Positions 1 to 5,148 are shown, counted from the first letter of the stretch. The stretch: DNA of 5,148 bases from CAZBQG01 sp964493945 (GCA_964493945.1 CAZBQG010000278.1:1-5148), one strand, 5' to 3'. The notes: generated by a model not told the origin, from the sequence alone. Numbers and translations are program-made.

Positions 1-155
1 TCGGGTATCGTCCATATGCTGAGGACAGGGGCGCCCTGGCGGGAATGCCCGGCTCGGTGGTCAAGACACTGACCCACTACGCCAAGATGGGCGGTGATTT
101 CCAGCCTAAGCCCGAACACCGGCGGGGCCGCAAGCGCTCCAAGAAAAAGAAATAG
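1..155 (+). CDS. C-terminal end of an unidentified protein with a basic lysine-rich tail (5'-partial)
   Basis: An open frame enters from the left edge (first full codon at position 3) and ends at a TAG at 153-155, giving 50 visible residues. The end of the protein is strongly basic: the last dozen or so residues are nearly all Arg, Lys, Gly or Ser and finish in four lysines. Such tails often contact nucleic acid or acidic partners, but I cannot assign a family from this fragment and propose no function. The frame has GC-rich third positions like the other genes here, and a terminator-like hairpin follows about 35 bp after the stop, both of which support a real gene end. No start is visible because it lies outside the window. 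Confidence 0.6.
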   Translation, partial: GYRPYAEDRGALAGMPGSVVKTLTHYAKMGGDFQPKPEHRRGRKRSKKKK

Positions 156-187
156 CTACCCTGAGATAGACGACATTACGGGTTGTC

Positions 188-218
188 GAGGCTGGCGGGG
201 GGACTCCCCGCCAGCCTT
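188..218 (+). terminator. GC-rich hairpin, probable terminator of the upstream gene
   Basis: A perfect 11-bp inverted repeat (GGCTGGCGGGG at 190-200 and CCCCGCCAGCC at 206-216) encloses a 5-nt loop. One A-T and one G-T pair extend it outward to 188 and 218. It lies 34 bp after the stop of the left-edge gene. The run after the stem is TTACACC, so the U-tract is poor. It may be a weak intrinsic terminator or a 3'-end stabilising hairpin. The structure is seen directly and the role is inferred. Confidence 0.55.
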
Positions 219-231
219 ACACCAACCAACC

Positions 232-268
232 TTGAGGCAAAAAACGGTTGCGTTTTTGTGCATCTCAA
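232..268 (+). promoter_or_regulatory. Extended imperfect dyad just upstream of the MBL-fold gene
   Basis: Three nested arms pair around a GTTG loop (247-250). AAAAACG (240-246) pairs with CGTTTTT (251-257), GCA (237-239) with TGC (259-261), and TTGAG (232-236) with CTCAA (264-268). Single or double bulges sit at 258 and 262-263. Fifteen base pairs in all end 12 nt before the ATG at 281. As DNA it could be an operator; as RNA, a leader hairpin. The T-run lies inside the stem, so it is not a standard terminator. Its function is unknown. Confidence 0.35.
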
Positions 269-280
269 CCGGGGACGCAA

Positions 281-1153
281 ATGAAAACCTTTTCCATCGG
301 CGGGGTCGCCGTATCCAGCATCATCGAGCGCGATGGGCCTTGGCGTAAACCCGCCGACATGTTCCCCCAAGCCGATGAGGAGCGGGCCCGCGCTCATCTG
401 GCGGAGATGGAGAGCTTCGTCTATGACGCTGAGGCCGACCTGCTGGACGTCACCTATCAGACTTTCGTTCTGCGCACGGACAAACGCACCATCCTGATCG
501 ACACTTGTGTCGGCGAGAACAAGCCCAACCGCGGACCTGCCCTGGATTTTCCGAAGCAGCCATGGCTGGATGGCTTCGCCCGGCACGGGCTGCGCTTTGA
601 GGATATCGATTACGTCTTCTGCACCCATCTGCATGTGGATCATTGCGGCTGGAACACAAGGCTGGAAAACGGGTGTTGGGTGCCCACCTTCCCCAACGCG
701 AAATATGTTTTCAGCAAACGGGAATATGATTTCTGGGAACAGGAAACCAATAAGGGATCAAGTCCGCCGGGGGATGTGTGGCTGGATTCCTGCCTGCCCA
801 TCGTCGAGGCCGGTCAGGCATTGCTGGTCGCCGATGACCACGCGCTGGATGACCAGATATGGCTGACGCCGGCGCCCGGCCATTCGCCGGGTCAGGTTTG
901 CGTCAATCTGGAATCGGGCGGTGAAAAGGCGCTCTTTACCGGCGACGTCATGCATCACGCTTTGCAATGCAACGAGCCGGATTGGGCCAGCTGCTTCTGC
1001 TGGGACAGGGACCTATCGGCGGCGACGCGGCGGGGAATCCTGGAAACTGTGGCGGATACCGGAACCATCATCGTGCCCGCCCATTTCCCTGGCCCGACGG
1101 CGGGCCATGTGCGGGGGGCGGGTGAAAACTTCCGCTTCAGCTTCCTGACTTGA
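281..1153 (+). CDS. MBL-fold (metallo-beta-lactamase superfamily) metallo-hydrolase
   Basis: A complete 290-residue protein of the metallo-beta-lactamase fold, a family of mostly dinuclear-zinc hydrolases. All expected metal ligands are visible: the THLHVDHCG motif at residues 115-123 (His116, His118, Asp120, His121), His201 in PGHSPG, Asp222 in FTGD, and His268 in PAHFP. The LIDTCVG stretch at about 72-78 is the usual strand before the active-site region. There is no signal peptide, so it is probably cytoplasmic. I chose the ATG at 281 over an in-frame TTG at 248 because the extra 11 residues look unlike coding sequence and would run through the upstream dyad. A GGGG stretch about 6 nt before this ATG may serve as a weak ribosome site. 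The sequence resembles the branch of the superfamily that includes lactonases and organophosphate-hydrolase-like proteins, but the substrate cannot be read from sequence. The gene stands alone between two gaps. Confidence 0.93.
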   Translation: MKTFSIGGVAVSSIIERDGPWRKPADMFPQADEERARAHLAEMESFVYDAEADLLDVTYQTFVLRTDKRTILIDTCVGENKPNRGPALDFPKQPWLDGFARHGLRFEDIDYVFCTHLHVDHCGWNTRLENGCWVPTFPNAKYVFSKREYDFWEQETNKGSSPPGDVWLDSCLPIVEAGQALLVADDHALDDQIWLTPAPGHSPGQVCVNLESGGEKALFTGDVMHHALQCNEPDWASCFCWDRDLSAATRRGILETVADTGTIIVPAHFPGPTAGHVRGAGENFRFSFLT

Positions 1154-1243
1154 TTAGGTATTACCCAAATACGGCCACAATGATGGCCAAGTTCTGACAC
1201 ATTGAACCCGTAAAACCGCACCCACATTGGATGGGGGCAGGCA

Positions 1244-1441
1244 ATGCGCCACGCAAAATTGGTATTTGGGCTTCTGCTGGCTTCGTCAGTGTTTTTATTC
1301 CTGGCCTGGAATGCAGCCGCGCCTGAAATCGATCTCCCGTTAAGGCCTCAGATCACGCTTCAGTCACCATCCGGCCCTGCCCCCTGGAATGAGGCAAACA
1401 ATTTCAATTTCTCAGGAGATAAAGATGAGCCCTTCGAATAA
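1244..1441 (+). CDS. Small single-span membrane or secreted protein preceding bactofilin
   Basis: A 65-residue protein I do not recognise. Residues 1-5 carry Arg and Lys, residues 6-26 form one hydrophobic segment (LVFGLLLASSVFLFLAW), and the remaining 40 residues are polar and Pro-rich with an acidic end (GDKDEPFE). This is the layout of a signal anchor or an uncleaved N-terminal membrane helix with a short outer tail. An Ala-rich stretch near residues 24-26 could also be a signal-peptidase site. No lipobox Cys is present. A G-rich stretch (GGGGGCAGG) lies just before the ATG. The last 17 bp overlap the bactofilin start in another frame, which suggests one transcript and translational coupling. 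I infer that it may be a membrane partner or anchor for the bactofilin. The main doubt is its small size and lack of a family. Confidence 0.6.
   Translation: MRHAKLVFGLLLASSVFLFLAWNAAAPEIDLPLRPQITLQSPSGPAPWNEANNFNFSGDKDEPFE
1414..1418 (+). promoter_or_regulatory. Strong ribosome binding site that sets the bactofilin start
   Basis: AGGAG lies 6 nt before the ATG at 1425, inside the 3' end of the preceding small gene. It favours this start over the in-frame ATG at 1389, which lacks such a site and would add 12 residues. It implies that ribosomes finishing the small gene can restart here. Confidence 0.75.
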
Positions 1442-1988
1442 GCACGCTAGTTCCTCTCCGCCATCAGCCGATCAAATTCCCTTGGGTGCTCCCGGCGACA
1501 GAATTCAAATTAAGCCCTGCTTTTCCATTCCGACGGACCCGGCGCCAATTCCTCCGCTCAAGAGCTCAAAAAGCCTGACACCGACCCAGGAAGAAGAGAA
1601 AAAGGACCGGAGTGGGAAGCTGATTATCGGGCAAGGTGTTTTTGTGCTATACGAGATCAAGTCCTGCAAAAACCTCTTTGTCCAGGGCGGCATCGAAACC
1701 TCGTTGCAATGCGAAGAGCTGAAAATATCGGAAACGGGTGAACTGATCGGCGATGCGGTTGTCATGGAGGCGGACATCCATGGCCTGTTCAAAGGGGACC
1801 TGACCGTCAAAGGCTGCATGACCGTCCGGGCCGGCGGCAGAGTTTTCGGAAAGATCAATTATAACGACATCAAGATTGAACCAGGAGGAATAGTCAGCGG
1901 TTACGTCAACGGCACATCGGATGCGGATGCCTCAAATTCAGAGCTTTGTCCGAAGAATTATCCCACCGGTCTGATTGGAACTGCCTAG
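1425..1988 (+). CDS. Bactofilin (polymer-forming cytoskeletal protein, DUF583 family)
   Basis: This 187-residue protein has the bactofilin plan. Residues 1-64 are a disordered leader rich in Pro, Ser, Thr and charged residues. A right-handed beta-helix core of short repeats follows at about 65-161, and a short polar tail ends the protein. The core shows the periodic family pattern of small turns with Gly and alternating hydrophobics: LIIGQGVFV, LFVQGGIE, LKISETGELIGD, ADIHGLFKGDLTV, MTVRAGGRVFGKI, IKIEPGGIVSG. Bactofilins polymerise without nucleotides into filaments, often at the membrane, and scaffold cell-wall enzymes or polar structures. The core has several Cys residues (81, 96, 131), which is somewhat unusual. 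A good ribosome site precedes the start. The gene follows a small membrane-protein gene with a 17-bp overlap, and its TAG stop shares the CTAG at 1985-1988 with the convergent activator gene. GC is near 50 percent by rough hand count, lower than its neighbours. Confidence 0.88.
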   Translation: MSPSNKHASSSPPSADQIPLGAPGDRIQIKPCFSIPTDPAPIPPLKSSKSLTPTQEEEKKDRSGKLIIGQGVFVLYEIKSCKNLFVQGGIETSLQCEELKISETGELIGDAVVMEADIHGLFKGDLTVKGCMTVRAGGRVFGKINYNDIKIEPGGIVSGYVNGTSDADASNSELCPKNYPTGLIGTA

Positions 1989-2365
1989 GGCTGAAAATCC
2001 CGGGGCTCCAGCAGGATTGGCTCTCCATGGGGCGTGCGGTCAACGGCCCGGCCCCAGGCAACCTGGTGGCTGGTGATGGTCAGGTCATCACTGACGCCTT
2101 TTTCCGAAATAATGCGCTCCAGCGCCGCCAGCCAATGGCTGTAATAAGTGTCACCTCTGTCCGGATCACCATTTTCCTGAGCCCGCTTGATTTCGCCCAC
2201 CAGGGTCTCGACCCATTCGGGCCAGGTGAAAACGCCCTTCTCGTGGAGCACCAAAGTCATGGCAAATGATTGTGCTTCCCAGGGTTCCCTGAACACCAGC
2301 CCGTCCGGGCCCGTCGGTATGGAGGGAACTGCTTCGGTCGCTATGCGGGTGGCTTCCGCGTCCAT
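1985..2365 (-). CDS. Nitrile hydratase accessory (activator) protein
   Basis: This protein of 126 residues (129 if started at the GTG at 2374) belongs to the nitrile hydratase activator family that follows the beta gene in cobalt-type clusters (P14K/NhlE-like). Family features are FREPWEAQSFAM at about 25-36, HEKGVFTWPEW at 41-51, GDTYYSHWLAALER at 71-84, and TPHGEPILLEP at 111-121. The last matches the usual C-terminal pattern. These proteins resemble the N-terminal half of the beta subunit. In characterised systems they bind apo-alpha and help insert cobalt and oxidise the ligand cysteines, with alpha then passed to beta. I prefer the ATG at 2365 because GGAG sits 8 nt before it. The alternative GTG at 2374 would overlap the beta stop by 4 bp, also a plausible coupled start. 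It is the last gene of the unit, and its stop overlaps that of the convergent bactofilin gene. Confidence 0.9.
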   Translation of the reverse strand: MDAEATRIATEAVPSIPTGPDGLVFREPWEAQSFAMTLVLHEKGVFTWPEWVETLVGEIKRAQENGDPDRGDTYYSHWLAALERIISEKGVSDDLTITSHQVAWGRAVDRTPHGEPILLEPRDFQP

Positions 2366-2370
2366 TATCT

Positions 2371-3024
2371 TCACTCCGCCCAGAGGTAAGGTTCAAACGC
2401 CTCGATCGATACGCTGATCGTCGGATCGGACTCTTCGCCCCATAATTCAGGCCCCGAAATAACCACCGTATAGAGCCATTGAGGGTTCTCGCCCTTGCCG
2501 ATGGCGATGGTGTCGGGATAGACGCAAAATCCGCGCACCGCTTCGATCACGCCCACCTTGTCCCGTGCATAACGGGGCAAACGGGTATGGGTGACGGGAT
2601 GATTGTTGATGGTGCGGACGCGCTGGCCCGGCTCGAAAAGGGGTGGCTCTGAGGATGGCCTTGTGAAATTACCCCGCTGCATTTTGTCCGCATCGGCTGG
2701 TGTGAATTTTCGCTTCAACTCGGGCCCGGTGCGCAGTGATTTGCCTGCCTCCAGCTCATCTGGACTGACCAAATTGAATTGCTGAACTCGGCTTTCCAGA
2801 CCCAGCAGCCAGCGGGCGTAATAAGACGAACCGATATATTTTTGCGGCGGCAATGCTTCCTGCGCCGCCCTGGACTGATCGATGGTCCAAAGCCCGGCGA
2901 TACCCAGTGAGCGCTGCATGGCCATGACCCGGCCTTCCCATTCCGCATGAAACACGGGCTCATCGCGCTCAGGCTCGACGGGGCCGAAGCCGTGCATGCC
3001 GCCCATATCGTGGATCGAATTCAT
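2371..3024 (-). CDS. nthB: Nitrile hydratase beta subunit
   Basis: A full-length protein of 217 residues, typical for the family. It opens with the hallmark MNSIHDMGGMHGFGPV, followed by FHAEWEGRVMAMQRSLG at about 25-41, the SYYARWLLGLE helix at 67-77, and the C-terminal SH3-like barrel domain from about 128. That domain begins LFEPGQRVRT, contains HPVTHTRLPRYARDKVG (142-158), and ends near EPYLWAE. Arg32 and Arg148 lie where beta-subunit arginines of known enzymes contact the oxidised cysteines of alpha; this alignment is by eye. The usual Gly in the RGK-type turn after HTRxPxY is Asp here. Beta pairs with alpha in the cytoplasm to form the enzyme that hydrates nitriles to amides. Its start overlaps the alpha stop as ATGA, and its stop is 5 bp before, or overlaps, the activator start. 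Confidence 0.96.
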   Translation of the reverse strand: MNSIHDMGGMHGFGPVEPERDEPVFHAEWEGRVMAMQRSLGIAGLWTIDQSRAAQEALPPQKYIGSSYYARWLLGLESRVQQFNLVSPDELEAGKSLRTGPELKRKFTPADADKMQRGNFTRPSSEPPLFEPGQRVRTINNHPVTHTRLPRYARDKVGVIEAVRGFCVYPDTIAIGKGENPQWLYTVVISGPELWGEESDPTISVSIEAFEPYLWAE

Positions 3025-3662
3025 GACGCCACCTCACCTGCTTCTTTGGCCAGCCCCGTCCCCACCATGCTGTCCCGCGTTACCAAGGCGGCCAATTGTT
3101 CCTGATCCCAGCCACCGGTGTTTTCCGGGCGCCTGGGAATGACAATAAACCGTGTCTCGGCGGTTGAATCCCAGATGCGGATATTGGTGTCTTCGGGCAG
3201 GGTAACGCCGAATTCGCCTAGCACGCCTCTAGGATCGATCACGGCCCGGGCCCGGTAGGCGGCCGATTTATACCAGGTGGGCGGCAATCCCAGCACTTCC
3301 CACGGATAACAGGAACAAAGGGTACAAACGACCATGTTATGGGTGCTTTCCGTATTCTCGGCGGCAATAAGAAGGCTGCCGACGGGACTGGTCAGCCCCA
3401 TGGAATTGATCGCCTCCGTGGCATCCGTCATCAGGCGCTCATGGAATTCGGGCTCGTCCCAGGCGCGGGCGACGACCCGTGCGCCGTTATGGGGTCCGAC
3501 GCGGGTCTCGAAGGCCTCGACGATCTTGTCCAGAGCCACCGGATCCACATAGCCCTTTTCGGTCAGAATAGTTTCCAGCGTACGCACCCGGATTTGCTCA
3601 TCGCTCAATTCCGAGAATTCCGGTTGGTCATGGTCATGGGAGTGGGAGTGTTCGTCAGACAT
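3021..3662 (-). CDS. nthA: Nitrile hydratase alpha subunit, cobalt type
   Basis: A full-length 213-residue catalytic subunit. The metal-binding claw VCTLCSCYPW spans residues 112-121, with Cys113, Cys116 and Cys118 as ligands together with Ser117 and backbone amides. In known enzymes two of these cysteines are oxidised to sulfinate and sulfenate. Thr after the first Cys and Tyr after the third mark the cobalt (non-corrin) class; iron enzymes have Ser and Thr there. Other family landmarks are LTEKGYVDP (33-41), RVVARAWDEPEFHERL (62-77), the R-W-DSTAETR region (162-171), and LVTRDSMVGTG (193-203). The N-terminus carries alternating histidines (H5, H7, H9, H11), a possible metal-binding tail. 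An in-frame extension to 4103 exists, but it merely reads antisense-frame sequence of the MFS gene. The ATG at 3662, with AGGTG 5 nt before it, fits family length. The gene is first of the alpha-beta-activator unit, 100 bp after the MFS gene. Confidence 0.97.
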   Translation of the reverse strand: MSDEHSHSHDHDQPEFSELSDEQIRVRTLETILTEKGYVDPVALDKIVEAFETRVGPHNGARVVARAWDEPEFHERLMTDATEAINSMGLTSPVGSLLIAAENTESTHNMVVCTLCSCYPWEVLGLPPTWYKSAAYRARAVIDPRGVLGEFGVTLPEDTNIRIWDSTAETRFIVIPRRPENTGGWDQEQLAALVTRDSMVGTGLAKEAGEVAS

Positions 3663-3762
3663 GGTGGCACCTGCAAGCCGGATTTCCCCGCTAACGCTAC
3701 CCCCTGGAGGCAATCTATCCCAAATAGTGCCACGGATGGAAAGGTTTTTCTCTGGGGCCGGC

Positions 3763-4950
3763 CTACAGGGTTGGTTGGCGCCTTTCGATAATGGCGTACC
3801 AGCCCACCGCCGCGAAGGCGATGGCAACCAGCGGCAGGGCTGCCAGATTGACCCACTGCCAGCCGAAAAAATGATGGAGCGCGCCGGAGGAGAGGGAGCC
3901 AATGGCCACCGTTCCAAAAATGATAAAGTTGTTGATTCCCTGGGTTTTGGCCCGTTCGGACGGCGTGTAGACGGTGGTAAGCAAGGTAGAGCTTCCAACA
4001 AAAGCCAGGTTCCAACCCAGGCCAACCAGGAACATGGCGAGCCAAAACTGGCCCAGCCCCAGGCCGGAGAGGGCAACAACGATTGCCGCGAGCTGGATAG
4101 CAAAGCCGGCCAGGATCACCGGAGCCACGCCCAGCCGGCGGATCAGAAAGCCGGAGAAGAAGCCCGGAGCGAACATGCCAAAGCTGTGCCATTCGATGAC
4201 CAGGGCAGTATCGGCAAAGACATGCTGGGAACTGAGCATGGCCAGCGGCGTCGCGGTCATCAAAAGGTTCATGACGCCGTGGGCCACGGTCGCCGACAGC
4301 ACCGCCACAATGAAAGCCGGCAGGCGCACGATTTCGCTCAGAGGCCGGCCAGGATCCCGCGTCTGAGCGGGGCTCAATTTGGGGATGTTGATGGTGGTGA
4401 CGACCAAAGCCGAAGTCAGGGTGAGGCCCATCAGGATCACGTAGGCGCCGAGGAACTCGACGCTGGCGAAGAGGTCTTTGCCGACCTTGGCAAGCTCGGG
4501 GCCGATGAATGCGGAAACCACGCCGCCGGCCAGGACCAGGGCGATCGCCTTGGCCTTGAAATCGTCGGGCACCGCATCGGTGGCGGCGAAGCGGTAGAGT
4601 TGGGTGAAAGCAAGGAAGACGCCGAAAAAAAAGCTCCCCAAAGCGAAAAGCCAGAAATCGGAATGCAGCAGCCCGCCCACGCAAAAGGTGCCCCCCAGGG
4701 TTCCCAGAAGAGCGCCAACCACGAAGCCGACGCGCCGCCCGGTCCGGCGCATGAGCATGGAAGCGGGATAGGTGGCGAAGGCAGTGCCCAGAACGAGGAA
4801 GGTGATGGGTAAGGTCGCCAGGGCCTTGTCGGGCGCGATCCCGAGAGCAATCAGCGGGCTGGTGGCGGCGATTAGCGTACGCCCCGAGCCCGACAGAACT
4901 TGGCAGACCGCCAGGATAAAGACGTTTCTCCGGTCGCGTGCTTTGTTCAT
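3763..4950 (-). CDS. MFS transporter with 12 predicted membrane spans
   Basis: A 395-residue inner-membrane protein with the length and topology of the major facilitator superfamily. About twelve hydrophobic segments can be picked out: six in residues 10-188, a polar central loop at about 189-208, and six in residues 209-388. The loop after the second span has a motif-A-like basic stretch (MRRTGRRVG, 67-75), and an equivalent (IRRLG) follows the eighth span. Residues 329-338 (TPSERAKTQG) resemble the cytoplasmic loop between spans 10 and 11 in many exporters. Substrate cannot be told from sequence. The start at 4950 gives a normal N-terminus, though no clear ribosome site precedes it. The nitrile hydratase genes lie 100 bp downstream on the same strand with no convincing terminator between, so co-transcription is possible. 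Export or import of a nitrile, amide or related compound is only an inference. Confidence 0.9.
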   Translation of the reverse strand: MNKARDRRNVFILAVCQVLSGSGRTLIAATSPLIALGIAPDKALATLPITFLVLGTAFATYPASMLMRRTGRRVGFVVGALLGTLGGTFCVGGLLHSDFWLFALGSFFFGVFLAFTQLYRFAATDAVPDDFKAKAIALVLAGGVVSAFIGPELAKVGKDLFASVEFLGAYVILMGLTLTSALVVTTINIPKLSPAQTRDPGRPLSEIVRLPAFIVAVLSATVAHGVMNLLMTATPLAMLSSQHVFADTALVIEWHSFGMFAPGFFSGFLIRRLGVAPVILAGFAIQLAAIVVALSGLGLGQFWLAMFLVGLGWNLAFVGSSTLLTTVYTPSERAKTQGINNFIIFGTVAIGSLSSGALHHFFGWQWVNLAALPLVAIAFAAVGWYAIIERRQPTL

Positions 4951-5003
4951 GGATTAGGTTTCAAGGGTGAACGGAGCGATGGGATTGAATGTCTGGCTCT
5001 TCC

Positions 5004-5059
5004 AATACAAGACCGGCCACACCTTTGTCACCCATAGAAATACAAACGCTGCTTTTCAA
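5004..5059 (-). promoter_or_regulatory. Candidate promoter region of the MFS gene (weak)
   Basis: On the - strand, two sigma70-like pairs can be drawn upstream of the MFS start. One is TTGAAA (5059-5054) with TATGGG (5036-5031) at 17-bp spacing. The other is GTGACA (5031-5026) with TGTATT (5009-5004) at 16 bp. Neither is close to consensus at both boxes. They fall in the only non-coding DNA before the MFS gene, so a promoter in this stretch is expected, but the exact site is uncertain. Confidence 0.22.
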
Positions 5060-5061
5060 AA

Positions 5062-5081
5062 ATATTGATCGCATGCAATAT
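5062..5081. promoter_or_regulatory. Operator-like inverted repeat upstream of the MFS gene
   Basis: ATATTG (5062-5067) and CAATAT (5076-5081) form perfect 6-bp arms around an 8-bp spacer. It lies about 110 bp upstream of the MFS start and immediately upstream of one candidate -35 box. Its size suits a dimeric regulator such as a TetR or MarR family protein, but no regulator gene is in the window and the role is inferred. Confidence 0.28.
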
Positions 5082-5086
5082 CTGAC

Positions 5087-5122
5087 ACCAAGGGGCCAGC
5101 CGTTGCCGGCTGACCCCTTGGT
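5087..5122. terminator. Strong hairpin, probable transcription terminator
   Basis: CCAAGGGG (5088-5095) pairs with CCCCTTGG (5114-5121). After one C-A mismatch, CAGCCG (5097-5102) pairs with CGGCTG (5107-5112) around a TTGC loop. An outer A-T pair at 5087/5122 adds to it. The stem totals about 15 bp. Only short T-runs flank it (TTTCGTT on the right), so its direction is uncertain. It most likely ends a leftward gene beyond the right edge, insulating the MFS gene. Confidence 0.55.
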
Positions 5123-5148
5123 TTCGTTGGTCGGAGCGAGAGGATTTG

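Larger units (their letters stand above)
4951..5148. other. Non-coding right-edge region
   Basis: No convincing gene is seen here on either strand. The region contains the weak promoter candidates, the operator-like dyad and the hairpin listed separately. After the hairpin, 5123-5148 shows nothing identifiable before the window ends. Confidence 0.6.

Noticed and set aside
94..348. 84-codon + strand open frame across the 5' gap
   Set aside because: It runs through the end of one gene, both hairpins and the start of the MBL gene in a different frame, and has no protein-like features.
1173..1188. Short hairpin GGCCA/TGGCC after the MBL-fold gene
   Set aside because: The stem is only 5 bp with a 6-nt loop and no T-run, so it is within chance expectation and too weak to call a terminator.
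1198..1229. Direct repeat CACATTG (1198-1204 and 1223-1229) before the small membrane-protein gene
   Set aside because: Two 7-bp copies 25 bp apart could be regulator half-sites, but they are short enough to occur by chance and have no further support.
3663..3762. Sigma54-like element (TGGCAC on the - strand) before the alpha gene
   Set aside because: The -24-like TGGCAC is present, but no TTGC element follows at the required spacing, so it does not qualify as a sigma54 promoter.
3663..4103. N-terminal extension of the alpha subunit reading back into the MFS gene
   Set aside because: The extra 147 residues are out-of-frame MFS sequence, and the ATG at 3662 gives the normal alpha length and N-terminus.
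3605..4684. Long - strand open frame of 359 codons overlapping the MFS gene
   Set aside because: It lies in another frame of the MFS gene, is rich in Arg, Gly, Pro and Cys with no domain pattern, and is explained by the high GC content of the real gene.
3661..4812. Long + strand open frame of 383 codons antisense to the MFS gene
   Set aside because: The product is a low-complexity Gln, Glu, Gly and His-rich chain with no fold signal, typical of the antisense of a hydrophobic membrane protein gene.

Overview
The window looks like chromosomal DNA of a high-GC Gram-negative bacterium. An alphaproteobacterium is my best guess, based on the GC-rich codon use, the bactofilin, and the alpha-beta-activator order of a proteobacterial-style nitrile hydratase cluster. 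No rRNA, tRNA, insertion sequence, integrase or CRISPR array is visible, so the lineage is an inference.

Left part, + strand: the last 50 codons of an unidentified gene with a very basic C-terminus end at 155. A 125-bp gap follows with two inverted repeats: a GC-rich terminator-like hairpin, then an A/T-rich imperfect dyad just upstream of the next start. Next is a complete metallo-beta-lactamase-fold hydrolase (281-1153). After a 90-bp gap come a 65-residue single-span membrane or secreted protein (1244-1441) and a bactofilin (1425-1988). These two overlap by 17 bp and are probably translationally coupled. This pair is clearly less GC-rich than its neighbours.

Right part, - strand: a set of genes read right to left. 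It contains a 12-span MFS transporter (4950-3763), the cobalt-type nitrile hydratase alpha subunit (3662-3021), the beta subunit (3024-2371), and the nitrile hydratase activator/metallochaperone-like protein (2365 or 2374 down to 1985). Alpha and beta overlap by ATGA, and beta runs into the activator with a 4-bp overlap or a 5-bp gap depending on its start. The three form a tight translational unit that would hydrate nitriles to amides. No amidase and no NhlF-like cobalt permease is in the window, so amide use and cobalt supply must be encoded elsewhere. The MFS gene is 100 bp upstream in the same direction with no clear terminator between, so it may be co-transcribed, possibly for substrate or product transport.

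The two halves converge at 1985-1988, where a single CTAG tetranucleotide supplies the TAG stop of the bactofilin on one strand and the TAG stop of the activator on the other. This leaves no room for a terminator between them. The right edge (4951-5148) is non-coding. It holds the presumed upstream region of the MFS gene, an operator-like dyad and a strong 15-16 bp hairpin. I see no clearly new multi-gene system. The most unusual points are the small membrane protein/bactofilin pair, the shared stop codon, the dyad before the hydrolase gene, and the MFS-nitrile hydratase linkage.
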